Shown in pieces: positions 30,128 to 38,794 of a stretch of DNA of 51,775 nucleotides (its first letter is position 1; each line of letters starts with the position of its first letter). Both the position numbers and the translations under genes were made by a program. Source of the DNA: UBA4124 sp964577515. Lineage in GTDB: Bacteria; Patescibacteriota; Minisyncoccia; Phycocordibacterales; UBA9973. A model generated the notes under the pieces. The model did no database searches and was not told the origin of the DNA. It saw only the letters and a list, made by a program, of their open reading frames with translations. Location of the stretch: the NCBI GenBank assembly GCA_964577515.1, contig CAZNZN010000003.1:1-51775 (forward strand), read 5' to 3'.

Positions 30128-31102
30128 ATGGCATTTCTCGATGAAATAAAAATCAGTGTACAAGCAGGAAAAGGAGGCGACGGGGTTGTCAGGTGGCGTC
30201 GTGAAAAATTTATCCCAAAAGGAGGACCGAATGGTGGGGACGGTGGCCGAGGAGGTGATGTCTCAATCCGTGCAGTACGTTCTCTTCGTGTGCTCGACCA
30301 ATATAGAGCAAAAAAAGAATTTTTTGCCCAAGACGGTGAACCAGGAGGAAGCCGTAGTTTTAAAGGGGCTGATGGCGCTGCTATTTGTATAGATTTTCCT
30401 GTGGGGTCAAAAGTGACTAATGTTACTACTGGTGAAGTGTGGGAGCTTACTAAGGAAGGACAAGAGATCAAGATACTTCGTGGTGGCGCAGGTGGCTATG
30501 GTAATGAACACTTCAAAAGCTCTACCAATCAAACACCGAAAGAATGGACTCCAGGAAAAGTAGGTGAGAAAGCAGAACTCCATATCGAAGTTTCGCTCAT
30601 TGCAGATGTCGGACTTGTCGGTTTTCCAAATGCAGGGAAATCGTCACTTTTAAATGCACTTACTAAGGCTCGCGCAAAAGTAGGAGACTATCCATTTACC
30701 ACACTTGATCCTAATCTTGGAGATCTTTACGGGTATATTATTGCAGATATTCCGGGACTCATTGAGGGAGCGAGTGAAGGAAAGGGGCTTGGGTATACGT
30801 TCTTGCGACATATTCAAAAGACAAAGCTCCTTGTGCACCTTGTCTCGCTTGAACAGTCCCAACCACTCCAGGCTTACGAGACTATTCGTACTGAGCTTGA
30901 AAAATACGGCAACGGTCTTGTTGAGAAACCAGAAGTGGTGCTTCTCACTAAAACAGATGTTGTTGATGAGCAGATTTGTAGTGCTGTGAAGAAAAAATTT
31001 GAAGCAAAAGGGATGCAAGTCTTTTCAGTGACGCTTTTTGATGATGCGTCAGTCAAAGAATTCCAAGACACACTGGTAAATATTTTGAAGACTGCTTTCT
31101 AG
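30128..31102 (+). CDS. obgE: GTPase Obg without the C-terminal OCT domain
   Basis: 324 aa. Gly-rich Obg fold 1-157 (KGGPNGGDGGRGGDV), then the G domain: G1 GFPNAGKS (165-172), G2 YPFTTLDP, G3 DIPGLIEGASEGKGLG, G4 as TKTD instead of NKxD. It stops right after the G domain, lacking the roughly 100-residue OCT domain of many Obg proteins; E. coli-type ObgE also lacks OCT but has an acidic tail. Acts in 50S assembly. Confidence 0.95.
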   Translation: MAFLDEIKISVQAGKGGDGVVRWRREKFIPKGGPNGGDGGRGGDVSIRAVRSLRVLDQYRAKKEFFAQDGEPGGSRSFKGADGAAICIDFPVGSKVTNVTTGEVWELTKEGQEIKILRGGAGGYGNEHFKSSTNQTPKEWTPGKVGEKAELHIEVSLIADVGLVGFPNAGKSSLLNALTKARAKVGDYPFTTLDPNLGDLYGYIIADIPGLIEGASEGKGLGYTFLRHIQKTKLLVHLVSLEQSQPLQAYETIRTELEKYGNGLVEKPEVVLLTKTDVVDEQICSAVKKKFEAKGMQVFSVTLFDDASVKEFQDTLVNILKTAF

Positions 31103-31113
31103 TCTCCAAAATC

Positions 31114-31141
31114 TTGTCTTAACACGGGCTTCCTGTATACT
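31114..31141 (+). promoter_or_regulatory. promoter of gatB, leaderless-type
   Basis: TTGTCT, 16-base spacer, TATACT (31136-31141), 6 bases before ATG 31148. Confidence 0.8.
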
Positions 31142-31147
31142 CTGTGC

Positions 31148-32563
31148 ATGTCAAAACAGTACTACGCTACTATTGGTCTCGAAATACACGCTGAGCTAAA
31201 AACAGCGTCAAAAATGTTCTGTGGATGTAAAAATGATCCCAACGAAGAAAAGCAAAACACTAACATTTGCCCCATCTGTATGGGACACCCCGGGACACTT
31301 CCTGTACCAAACAAAAAAGCAATTGAACACGTAATCAAAGTAGGGCTCGCGCTTGGATCAACTATCGCAAACTTTACAGAGTTTGATCGCAAAAACTATT
31401 TTTATCCTGATATCCCAAAAGGCTATCAGATTTCTCAGTACAAGTATCCTATTGTCTCAGGAGGTGTACTCAACGATGTTGCGATTACCCGTATTCATCT
31501 TGAAGAAGATACAGGGCTTTCAAAGCATGACAGAGGAGCATATACGCTTGTCGATTTCAACCGTGCAGGGGTGCCACTTATGGAGCTTGTGACAGAACCA
31601 GTGATTCACAGCGCACAACAAGCAGGAAACTTTGCTCGCGAGTTGCAACTTTTACTACGAACACTTGGTGTCTCTGATGCAAACATGGAAAAAGGGGAAA
31701 TGCGTGTAGAACCAAATATTTCTCTTTCGCCAGATCCAGAGAAGTGGGGAACAAAAGTAGAGGTAAAAAACCTCAACTCATTTAAGGCAGTAGAGAAGGC
31801 TATCGAATACGAGCTCGCACGAATGCAGGCACTCTACGAAGCGGGAAGACAAGATGAGATAGTTCAGGAAACTCGTGGATGGGATGAAAACAAACAGACG
31901 ACTTTTTCGCAGCGTTCAAAAGAAAATGCTCAAGACTATCGGTATTTTCCAGATCCAGATATTCCAAAATTTATGTTAAATGAGCTTTTTGATATGGAGG
32001 TACTCAAGGCATCCCTTCCAGAACTTCCTTGGAAAAAGCGTGAGCGATATAGTGCTTCGTATGGGCTATCAAAAGATGTTATCGATTTTTTAGTGACAGA
32101 GAAGGTCGTTGCTGACTATTTTGAAGCAGTAGTACAAGTGGTTGGACAACAGAATGCACAGCTTGTTGCTAACTATCTCGTCACCGATCTTTTGGGAGTG
32201 ATGAAAAAAGATGCATCGCTTTCATATCCAAGTGTCGCTCATTTTGCCGCACTCATACAGTTGCTTTCAGAAAACAAAATCACTTCTCGTGGTGCAAAAG
32301 ATATCATCAGTATGATTGCAAAAGAAGATGCTGATCCTGTAGTACTTGCAGAGCAACAAGGGCTTATGCAACAAAACGATCCAGAAGCGCTTCGATCTGT
32401 TGCACGAACAATCATTGCTGCAAATGAAAAACTCGTTGCAGACTATCGCGCTGGAAAAGAGGCCGTTTTACAAGCGTTTGTTGGGCTTATGATGAAGGAG
32501 ACTAAAGGAGCAGCAAATCCTGCCACCGCACTTACGCTTTTCAAAGAGGAGCTTGCACGCTAA
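31148..32563 (+). CDS. gatB: Asp-tRNA(Asn)/Glu-tRNA(Gln) amidotransferase subunit B
   Basis: 471 aa, full length. ATIGLEIHAELKT at the start, zinc-type cysteines (CGC and CPIC, residues about 24-44), FDRKNYFYPDIPKGYQISQ, RIHLEEDTG, the helical tail domain and YqeY-like C-terminus (GLMMKETKGAANP). Binds misacylated tRNA and phosphorylates the Glu/Asp side chain. gatA and gatC are not in this window. Confidence 0.96.
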   Translation: MSKQYYATIGLEIHAELKTASKMFCGCKNDPNEEKQNTNICPICMGHPGTLPVPNKKAIEHVIKVGLALGSTIANFTEFDRKNYFYPDIPKGYQISQYKYPIVSGGVLNDVAITRIHLEEDTGLSKHDRGAYTLVDFNRAGVPLMELVTEPVIHSAQQAGNFARELQLLLRTLGVSDANMEKGEMRVEPNISLSPDPEKWGTKVEVKNLNSFKAVEKAIEYELARMQALYEAGRQDEIVQETRGWDENKQTTFSQRSKENAQDYRYFPDPDIPKFMLNELFDMEVLKASLPELPWKKRERYSASYGLSKDVIDFLVTEKVVADYFEAVVQVVGQQNAQLVANYLVTDLLGVMKKDASLSYPSVAHFAALIQLLSENKITSRGAKDIISMIAKEDADPVVLAEQQGLMQQNDPEALRSVARTIIAANEKLVADYRAGKEAVLQAFVGLMMKETKGAANPATALTLFKEELAR

Positions 32564-32590
32564 GTCTCGACACTGCTGCAAAAGAAGCGA

Positions 32591-32596
32591 TATACT
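32591..32596 (+). promoter_or_regulatory. -10 box for the Met/His-rich cassette
   Basis: TATACT, 12 bases before ATG 32609. A second hexamer TATAGT at 32602-32607 is too close to the ATG to be used. Confidence 0.6.
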
Positions 32597-32608
32597 GGTT
32601 GTATAGTT

Positions 32609-32977
32609 ATGGGGATATTTTTAACACTCAGAAAAATCACTATTGTTATTTTTGTTGCGTATACAGCAATGTTTGCTGCTACGGCAGTACACCTTTATCA
32701 TATGGCAGAACATGGAATGCACGCAGGGGAACATTGCGTGTTTGTTTTTGACGATATTTCTCTATGTGCTAAACAGGCAGTTCGTAACCTTGCTACTCCA
32801 ACAATCCTCTCTGAAGAACAGTTTTTTAATCTTCCTATTACTTATGGAGTATTGGTTGCTGTCATAGTGCTCTTATTGCTACAGCAGAGAGTTTCTTATG
32901 TAGAGAGGTATAGGCTCCCTCCTCTTTTATATAGTGTGCTTTTTCCTTCTGGCATTCTTCATCCTAAAGCGCCATAG
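32609..32977 (+). CDS. small membrane protein with His/Met-rich outer loop
   Basis: 122 aa. Helix 1 about 10-28, then an outer segment HLYHMAEHGMHAGEHC (27-42) with five His, three Met and one Cys, a second Cys at about 51 (ISLCAK), helix 2 about 76-94, and a basic tail. The dense His/Met/Cys set suggests a soft-metal (copper or silver) site outside the membrane. Family not recognised. First gene of a three-gene group ending in DUF305. Confidence 0.75.
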   Translation: MGIFLTLRKITIVIFVAYTAMFAATAVHLYHMAEHGMHAGEHCVFVFDDISLCAKQAVRNLATPTILSEEQFFNLPITYGVLVAVIVLLLLQQRVSYVERYRLPPLLYSVLFPSGILHPKAP

Positions 32978-33028
32978 TACGTATTTTCCTATTTTATTAA
33001 GTACGTATAACTATTCTTAACTATCATT

Positions 33029-33520
33029 ATGACAATGACACATTATATGGAGCTTTTGGCTACCAATCAGCCATGGAACTTACTTCTCTTTATGGCAGTC
33101 CCGGTAATTCTTGCAGAAACCGTCGCTGTTTCTGAGTTGTACATCCTTTTTACAAGAAATATGCAAGGCACTATTGCTAAAATAAATAGATGGGCAGGAA
33201 CCGCTGGAGGAGTGTATTTCTTTGGTGTTTTTATCTACCTTATTAGAAATGCAGTTATTCCTTTGACACAAACAGGATCATGGAGAGGGGGAGCTGATGT
33301 TATAGCGGTGGGTGCCTACCTTTTGGGTGTCATACCACTCGGTGCTATTGCACTACTTGATCTTGGGATTCTTGCAAAAGGAAAGTCTGCAGAAGAAAAA
33401 TTGAAACTTCACGCTCTTTTTGTAGGCATCTTCTTGGTAACAGCGCATATTGCAATGATTTTTGGTATGATAAATCCAGAGGTCTTTGGGTATACACAAG
33501 CTCACGAGATGAGTATGTAA
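33029..33520 (+). CDS. four-helix permease-like membrane protein (DUF6803-like)
   Basis: 163 aa. Starts MTMTHYMELLATNQPWNLLL and carries four to five helices with in-membrane Glu (ILAETVAVSELYILF) and outer-loop Trp (TQTGSWRGGADVI). Ends in TQAHEMSM. I recall this as the DUF6803 permease-like group, but cannot verify. The Met/His ends and its neighbours point to metal handling. The 51-base gap upstream holds no convincing promoter. Confidence 0.75.
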   Translation: MTMTHYMELLATNQPWNLLLFMAVPVILAETVAVSELYILFTRNMQGTIAKINRWAGTAGGVYFFGVFIYLIRNAVIPLTQTGSWRGGADVIAVGAYLLGVIPLGAIALLDLGILAKGKSAEEKLKLHALFVGIFLVTAHIAMIFGMINPEVFGYTQAHEMSM

Positions 33521-33545
33521 TTAGATAAATAACAAAAACACTAGT

Positions 33546-33962
33546 ATGAATAAAAACATTGGTTTCTCGATTCTTATTTTCGCAACAGGTATTTTTGCTG
33601 GATGGTTATTTTGGGGGAGTAGCACCATCGTTCGACCTATGGCAGGTAGTCATGTGATGTCGGACGGTTCTATGATGATGGATGAAAACCATCAAATGTC
33701 CACCACTATGACCATGCACAGTATGATGCAAAGTATGACAGCGGGGCTTACAGGCAAAACAGGAAACGACTTTGATGCGGCTTTCTTGGAGGAAATGATC
33801 CCGCACCATCAAGGTGCCGTAGAAATGGCACGAATGGTACTTGTGACATCAAAGCGTCCTGAACTCATCACGCTTGCAAACGACATCATCGCTGCTCAAC
33901 AAAAGGAAATAAACATGATGCGCGGGTGGCAAAAAGAATGGTTTGGTATACAACCAGAATAA
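33546..33962 (+). CDS. DUF305-domain exported protein, Met/His-rich
   Basis: 138 aa. Signal anchor 6-22; a Met/His-rich linker (about 38-70: SHVMSDGSMMMDENHQMS and more), then the DUF305 core FDAAFLEEMIPHHQGAVEMA (about 79-98) and helix ending NMMRGWQKEW. DUF305 proteins are ferritin-like helical bundles often found with copper resistance genes. The unit ends with a strong terminator. Confidence 0.88.
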   Translation: MNKNIGFSILIFATGIFAGWLFWGSSTIVRPMAGSHVMSDGSMMMDENHQMSTTMTMHSMMQSMTAGLTGKTGNDFDAAFLEEMIPHHQGAVEMARMVLVTSKRPELITLANDIIAAQQKEINMMRGWQKEWFGIQPE

Positions 33963-33982
33963 ACAACACCACATATCGTATA

Positions 33983-34009
33983 AAAAAGCCAGAGTTCCTG
34001 GCTTTTTTA
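33983..34009 (+). terminator. intrinsic terminator after DUF305 gene
   Basis: AAAAAAGCCAG - 5 bases - CTGGCTTTTTT, perfect 11-bp stem. Confidence 0.92.
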
Positions 34010-34015
34010 TTTGGT

Positions 34016-34021
34016 ATACTT
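34016..34021 (+). promoter_or_regulatory. -10 box, leaderless-type, for GAPDH gene
   Basis: TATACT, 8 bases before ATG 34030, just past a terminator. Confidence 0.75.
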
Positions 34022-34029
34022 ATTGCATT

Positions 34030-35052
34030 ATGGATAAAAAGATTCGTGTAGCTATTAATGGTTTTGGTCGTATTGGAAGAGCAGTACTTAAGGTTGCGTG
34101 GGAGCATCCTGAACTTGAGGTGGTGGCAGTAAACGACCTTGGGTCTCTTGAATCACTCACGTATCTCCTTAAGTATGACACCGTGTACAAGCGCTGGAAC
34201 CATGACGTGAAGCATGACGGAAAAGACATATGGATTGATGGGGCACAGGTACATTTTGTATCAGAAAAAGATACCACGAAACTTCCGTGGAAAGACCTCG
34301 ATATTGATGTTGTTGTTGAGTCTACTGGGCTCTTTACAGCATTTGAAAAAGCAAAGTTCCATCTTGATTGTGGCGCAAAAAAGGTTGTGATTTCAGCGCC
34401 ATCAAAAGGAGACGGGTCATTCCCAGGAGAAACAATACTCCTCGGAGTCAATGAAGAAAAGTTCGGTACATGCGATATTACTTCGAATGCATCATGCACA
34501 ACCAACGCTTCGAGTCCTCTTATTGCGATTCTCGACGAAGCACTTGGTATTGATAAGGCTATTTTGAATACCGTACATGGGTATACTGCATCCCAGGCAC
34601 TTGTGGATGGTCCGAGCAAGAAGGATCTCCGCGAAGGTCGTGCTGCTGCGCAAAACATTGTTCCGTCATCTACAGGTGCTGCGATTGCGGTGACAAAGGC
34701 GTTCCCAAAACTAGAAGGTCTCTTTGATGGTATTTCTATCCGTGTACCGGTGCCAGCGGGATCTATCGTCGATGTGACGTTTATTGCAAAAAAAGAAACA
34801 ACAAAAGAAGAAGTAAATGACATTCTTAAAAAAGCAGCGCTTGATCCACGATGGACAAAGATTTTTGCGGTGACAGACGAACCTCTCGTCTCAAGTGATA
34901 TTCTCGGTAATAGTCACGCTTCTATCGCAGATCTTGAAATGACTCGAGTCGTAGGGGGGACTCTTGTAAAGGTGCTCGGGTGGTATGACAACGAAATGGG
35001 GTACACGCACACACTTGTTGACCATGTGATTAAAACAGGGAAAACGATATAA
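34030..35052 (+). CDS. gap: glyceraldehyde-3-phosphate dehydrogenase (type I)
   Basis: 340 aa. NAD-binding VAINGFGRIGRAVLK (7-21) and Asp36 (VNDL) for NAD preference; catalytic Cys156 in SNASCTTNA; sugar-phosphate site STGAAIAVTKAFP; WYDNEMGYTHTLVDHV at the end. Oxidises G3P to 1,3-bisphosphoglycerate. pgk and tpi are not adjacent. Followed by rpiB, whose -10 box overlaps the gap stop codon. Confidence 0.96.
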   Translation: MDKKIRVAINGFGRIGRAVLKVAWEHPELEVVAVNDLGSLESLTYLLKYDTVYKRWNHDVKHDGKDIWIDGAQVHFVSEKDTTKLPWKDLDIDVVVESTGLFTAFEKAKFHLDCGAKKVVISAPSKGDGSFPGETILLGVNEEKFGTCDITSNASCTTNASSPLIAILDEALGIDKAILNTVHGYTASQALVDGPSKKDLREGRAAAQNIVPSSTGAAIAVTKAFPKLEGLFDGISIRVPVPAGSIVDVTFIAKKETTKEEVNDILKKAALDPRWTKIFAVTDEPLVSSDILGNSHASIADLEMTRVVGGTLVKVLGWYDNEMGYTHTLVDHVIKTGKTI

Positions 35053-35053
35053 T
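35048..35053 (+). promoter_or_regulatory. -10 box, leaderless-type, for rpiB
   Basis: TATAAT spanning the GAPDH stop codon, 9 bases before ATG 35063. Confidence 0.65.
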
Positions 35054-35062
35054 ACCTAGACT

Positions 35063-35497
35063 ATGAAGATACATCTTGCAACTGATCATGCTGGATATGA
35101 GCATAAAGAAACACTTAAGGCACATCTCCTTGAACAAGGGCATGAGGTAGTAGATCACGGAGCACTTTCTATCGACGAGAACGATGATTACCCGGATTTC
35201 GTTACTCCGTGTGCTCATGCGGTAGCTGCCGATACAAATGCTTTTGGTATTGTTTTTGGAGGGTCTGGACAAGGTGAAGCGATGTGCGCAAATCGCATTC
35301 GAGGTGTTCGCGCGGTAGTGTACTACGGAGGTCCTACTGATATTTTGACATACTCTCGAGAACACAATAACGCAAATATACTTTCTCTCGGCGCGCGCTT
35401 TATCCCAATGGAAGAGGTTGCAATACATGCAGATATGTGGCTTCAGACAGGATTTTCTGGAGCAGATCGGCATACACGTCGACTTAATAAGTTTTAA
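35063..35497 (+). CDS. rpiB: ribose-5-phosphate isomerase B
   Basis: 144 aa. IHLATDHAGYEHKETLKAHL, FGGSGQGEAMCANRIRGVRA with the catalytic Cys, and REHNNANILSLGARF. Standard length for RpiB/LacAB. Interconverts ribulose-5-P and ribose-5-P. First of the pentose-phosphate run rpiB-rpe-tkt. Confidence 0.95.
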   Translation: MKIHLATDHAGYEHKETLKAHLLEQGHEVVDHGALSIDENDDYPDFVTPCAHAVAADTNAFGIVFGGSGQGEAMCANRIRGVRAVVYYGGPTDILTYSREHNNANILSLGARFIPMEEVAIHADMWLQTGFSGADRHTRRLNKF

Positions 35498-35512
35498 AAT
35501 ACATACACTGCA

Positions 35513-36211
35513 ATGATTGAAATAATCCCAGCGGTATTACCGCAGACCTATGCTGATATTGAAAAAGCAGTAACCGCTGTCCATGCTATCGCACCAACAA
35601 TACAGATTGATTTTTGTGATGGAAAATATGTGCAGAGCAAGACATGGTGGTTCAATGGAAAAGACGTCGCACGAAAAGATGCGATTCTTTCCGAACAAGA
35701 AGGACTTCCGTTTTGGGACAGTACTAACTATGAGTTTGATCTTATGATTGAAGATCCCCTCACACATATTGATACTTTTATTGCGCTTGGTCCATCAAAA
35801 ATTATTTTTCATAAAAAGTCACTTTCTGTAGAAGCACTTCTTCAGTATTTTGAAACACTTCCCGAGGTAACACGGCAAGTGATCTCTTTTGGTATTGCAT
35901 TACAACTTGATGATGACCCAAAGGAAATAGCACCGCTAGTACCGTATCTTCGTCGCATTCAGTGTATGGGGATAGAACATATTGGTTCTCAAGGGCAGCC
36001 TTTTACTGATAAAGCAGTGTCGATGGTAAAGGCCCTCCATGACCTCTATGGTGATAAGGTGCGTATTAGTGTTGATGGTGGCGTGAATGAATCAAATATC
36101 CCTGCACTTGTTGCTGCTGGTGCACGGCGACTTGTTGTTGGCTCTGCTATATTCCAAAGTGTTGATCCTCACGGTACAATAGAAGCGTTACAAGCACTTG
36201 CAAATAATTAA
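35513..36211 (+). CDS. rpe: ribulose-phosphate 3-epimerase-family protein
   Basis: 232 aa TIM barrel. IQIDFCDGKYV carries the metal-site Asp that matches the HxD/MD motif in degraded form; FDLMIEDPL corresponds to the hmM/DVHLM segment with Glu for His; the last half has VDGGVNESNIPALVAAGARRLVVGSAIF. The altered metal-site residues (D-F-C-D and M-I-E-D) make this a divergent Rpe. Context between rpiB and transketolase supports the role. Confidence 0.82.
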   Translation: MIEIIPAVLPQTYADIEKAVTAVHAIAPTIQIDFCDGKYVQSKTWWFNGKDVARKDAILSEQEGLPFWDSTNYEFDLMIEDPLTHIDTFIALGPSKIIFHKKSLSVEALLQYFETLPEVTRQVISFGIALQLDDDPKEIAPLVPYLRRIQCMGIEHIGSQGQPFTDKAVSMVKALHDLYGDKVRISVDGGVNESNIPALVAAGARRLVVGSAIFQSVDPHGTIEALQALANN

Positions 36212-36214
36212 TAC

Positions 36215-37084
36215 ATGAAAGCATTTGGTACATACACCACGCGAGAACTTGCACTCAAAGCAAATGAGATACGAGAGAGTGTTATTACTATGCTTGTTGC
36301 TGCAGGAAGTGGGCATACCGCAGGCCCCCTGGGTATGGCAGATGTATTTACTGCACTCTATTTTGACCTTCTGCGTCATAATCCAAAAGACCCTACATGG
36401 GAAGAGAGAGATCGACTTATCCTCTCAAATGGGCATATTTGTCCCATACTCTATGCAACAATGGCACACGCTGGGTATTTTCCTGTAGAAGAGCTTGAGA
36501 CACTGCGAAAATTTGGTTCAAAACTTCAAGGGCATCCTCATAGAGAATTTCTCCCTTCGCTTGAGAATTCTTCTGGACCACTTGGTAGTGGACTTTCACA
36601 GATAGTAGGTATGGCACTTGCTGATCGTATCGATAATGGAGTGACAACTCAAAAATATTTTTACTGTCTTCTGGGCGATGGAGAGCTCAATGAAGGGAAC
36701 AACTGGGAAGCCGTCATGCTCGCAGGAAAAGAGCGTCTTCGTAATGTCATAGCTATCGTTGACCGCAATAACATTCAAATCGACGGCTATACCGAAGATG
36801 TGATGCCACTCGATAGTCTCACCGCAAAATGGGAAGCATTTAACTGGCATGTACAAGAGATAGATGGACACAATATAGAAGCGATCGTTGATGCAATACA
36901 CAAAGCAAAAGCTATCTTTGAAAAACCGTCAGTCATCATTGCGCGGACTATCCCTGGAAAAGGCGTGCGAGAATTTGAACGAAAGTTTGAGTGGCATGGC
37001 AAGGCACCAAACAAAGAGGAAGCGAATATGGCACTCAAAGAGCTCCGCACATTAGGAGGGAAAATTAAAAGTGAGCATCAATAA
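36215..37084 (+). CDS. transketolase, N-terminal (TPP-binding) subunit
   Basis: 289 aa. His34 (GSGHTAGPLG), SNGHICPILYA (His74), GHPHR (His107), GSGLSQIVGMA, and the TPP motif GDGELNEGNNWEA (154-166) with DRNNIQ about 27 residues on. This is the split-type transketolase found in archaea and many CPR. Its partner begins 525 bases downstream after two unrelated small genes. Three bases after rpe. Confidence 0.93.
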   Translation: MKAFGTYTTRELALKANEIRESVITMLVAAGSGHTAGPLGMADVFTALYFDLLRHNPKDPTWEERDRLILSNGHICPILYATMAHAGYFPVEELETLRKFGSKLQGHPHREFLPSLENSSGPLGSGLSQIVGMALADRIDNGVTTQKYFYCLLGDGELNEGNNWEAVMLAGKERLRNVIAIVDRNNIQIDGYTEDVMPLDSLTAKWEAFNWHVQEIDGHNIEAIVDAIHKAKAIFEKPSVIIARTIPGKGVREFERKFEWHGKAPNKEEANMALKELRTLGGKIKSEHQ

Positions 37085-37085
37085 C

Positions 37086-37379
37086 ATGAAAAGATTTTTT
37101 GGCTCATTGCTACACATAATTTCACTACTAGCGATAATTTTATCTCTGATAGTTATTTTAAATATTTCAAAAAGATTAATAGAACCTTGTCCTTCTAGCC
37201 GGAGCAAATCACCAGCCAAGGCTTTGTGTAACTATGAACTAGTAGATAGGTCTAAATGGGTTTCAGAAAAACCAGAATGGATAGTAACAACAAATTTTAA
37301 AGGTGCTTTCGAAGTATTAATTTGTACAGGTCTAGTCGCTTTCGTTACTTATAAGTTTGGTAAGAGGCTCAAAAAATAA
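37086..37379 (+). CDS. small membrane protein inserted between transketolase halves
   Basis: 97 aa. Helix 1 about 6-30, an outer loop with Cys and Arg/Lys (EPCPSSRSKSPAKALCNYEL), helix 2 about 74-92, basic end. Clearly more AT-rich than the flanking transketolase genes. The ATG follows the N-subunit stop by 1 base. No family recognised; may be a recent insertion. Confidence 0.7.
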   Translation: MKRFFGSLLHIISLLAIILSLIVILNISKRLIEPCPSSRSKSPAKALCNYELVDRSKWVSEKPEWIVTTNFKGAFEVLICTGLVAFVTYKFGKRLKK

Positions 37380-37380
37380 T

Positions 37381-37605
37381 ATGAAAATAAAACCAGGCAT
37401 TTACAAACACTCAAAGACAGGGAATCAATACAAAGTGCATTTTGTAGCGAAACATTCTGAAACCTTTGAGGACCTAGTAGTATATGAGTGTTTGTATGAA
37501 AACGAGAGATCAAAATTTTGGGTTCGCCCAGCGCATATGTTTAATGAGGTAGTAGTATTAAACGGTGAAGAACTTCCACGTTTTCAGTTTGTGGGCGATA
37601 ATTAA
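37381..37605 (+). CDS. DUF1653 protein
   Basis: 74 aa. KPGIYKHSKTGNQYKVHFVAK, then LVVYECLYENERSKFWVRP and MFNEVV form the single small beta barrel of DUF1653 (about 60-75 aa). Function unknown; common in CPR and Proteobacteria. One base after the small membrane gene and 3 before the transketolase C gene, so all are co-transcribed. Confidence 0.85.
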   Translation: MKIKPGIYKHSKTGNQYKVHFVAKHSETFEDLVVYECLYENERSKFWVRPAHMFNEVVVLNGEELPRFQFVGDN

Positions 37606-37608
37606 TCT

Positions 37609-38759
37609 ATGCTTACTCCTGATTTAAAACTTAATACAAAAATATTTAACGATGACGTTGAACAGATACCAATCCGAAAGGGGTTTGGTGAAGGCTTAGC
37701 ACAAGCGGGGGAAACAAACAAAAACATTGTTGCGCTCTCGGCAGACCTCACGGAGAGCACCCAGATGCATTTCTTTAAAGAAAAATTCCCTGAGCGTTTT
37801 GTAGAGATCGGTGTTGCAGAGCAAAATCTGGCAACGGTTGCCAGTGGTATGGCGGCAATGGGGAAGTACCCGTTCTTCTCTTCATNNNNNNNNNNNNNNN
37901 NNNNNNNNNNNNNNNNNNNNNNNNNNNNNNNNNNNNNNNNNNNNNNNNNNNNNNNNNNNNNNNNNNNNNNNNNNNNNNNNNNNNNGCAACGGTTGCCAGT
38001 GGTATGGCGGCAATGGGGAAGTACCCGTTCTTCTCTTCATACGCAATGTTTAGCCCTGGTCGCAACTGGGAGCAGATACGTACGACGCTCGCATACAACG
38101 ACCGTGCTGCGGTGATTGTAGGGAGTCATGCAGGGGTGTCTGTGGGTCCTGACGGCGGGACGCACCAGGCGATAGAGGATATTGCGCTCATGCGGGTTGT
38201 GCCGCGCATGATGGTACTATCGCCTTGTGATGCCCTCCAGGCAAAGAAAATGACCCTAGCACTTGCCGAGACCCCAAAGCTTGCATACCTACGGCTTGCT
38301 CGAGAAAAGACGCCTATCATCACCACAGAAGCCACGCCATTTGAACTTGGGAAAGGACAAGTACTGTATCGGCCAGAAGGTCTTGCCCATGTCGCAATCA
38401 TTGCAACAGGTGCACTTGTTGCCTATGCACTTCGTACGGCGAAAGATTTGGAGAAAAAAAATATTAAAGCACTTGTTGTGAATATCCACACTATTAAACC
38501 ACTTGATACGGATTTGATTGTTCGTGTCGCTCGTGAAGCAAAAGCGGTGGTCACAGTAGAGGAACATCAAATAGTAGGAGGGCTTGGAGGTGCTATTGCT
38601 GAATGCTTAGTTCAACATGTCCCTACTCCTATAGAGTTTGTGGGTGTACATGACCAGTTTGGACAATCAGGGACACCTGCGCAGCTTATAGAGCACTATG
38701 GCATGGGGCGGGACGGTATCGCTGCGGCTGTGGTCAAAGTGCTTGAAAGAAAAAAATAA
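37609..38759 (+). CDS. transketolase, C-terminal subunit, interrupted by a false gap
   Basis: As given, the frame is broken by 100 N (37886-37985). The 55 bases before the gap (37831-37885) are repeated exactly after it (37986-38040). Joining 37609-37885 to 38041-38759 yields 996 bases, one frame of 331 aa. Motifs: VEIGVAEQNLATVASGMA (with the catalytic Glu of the TPP site), GSHAGVSVGPDGGTHQAIED, and the C-terminal domain VTVEEHQIVGGLGGAIAE. Intact once joined. Confidence 0.9.
37831..38040. repeat. 55-base duplicate flanking an assembly gap
   Basis: Copies at 37831-37885 and 37986-38040, identical over 55 bases, separated by exactly 100 N. Best read as one k-mer-length overlap of two contigs that the scaffolder failed to merge, not a biological repeat. 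Confidence 0.92.
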
Positions 38760-38760
38760 A

Positions 38761-38789
38761 AACACCTCTCATGCAAGTAGAGAGGTGTT
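38761..38789 (-). terminator. terminator shared at the convergent junction
   Basis: AACACCTCTC - 9 bases - GAGAGGTGTT. On the minus strand it is followed by a T-rich run (GTTTTTATTTTTTT), so it mainly ends the 40280-38795 unit. Confidence 0.85.
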
Positions 38790-38794
38790 GACTG

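Noticed and set aside
37831..38040. A biological direct repeat or insertion in transketolase
   Set aside because: The copies flank exactly 100 N and merge into one intact frame; an assembly overlap explains it fully.
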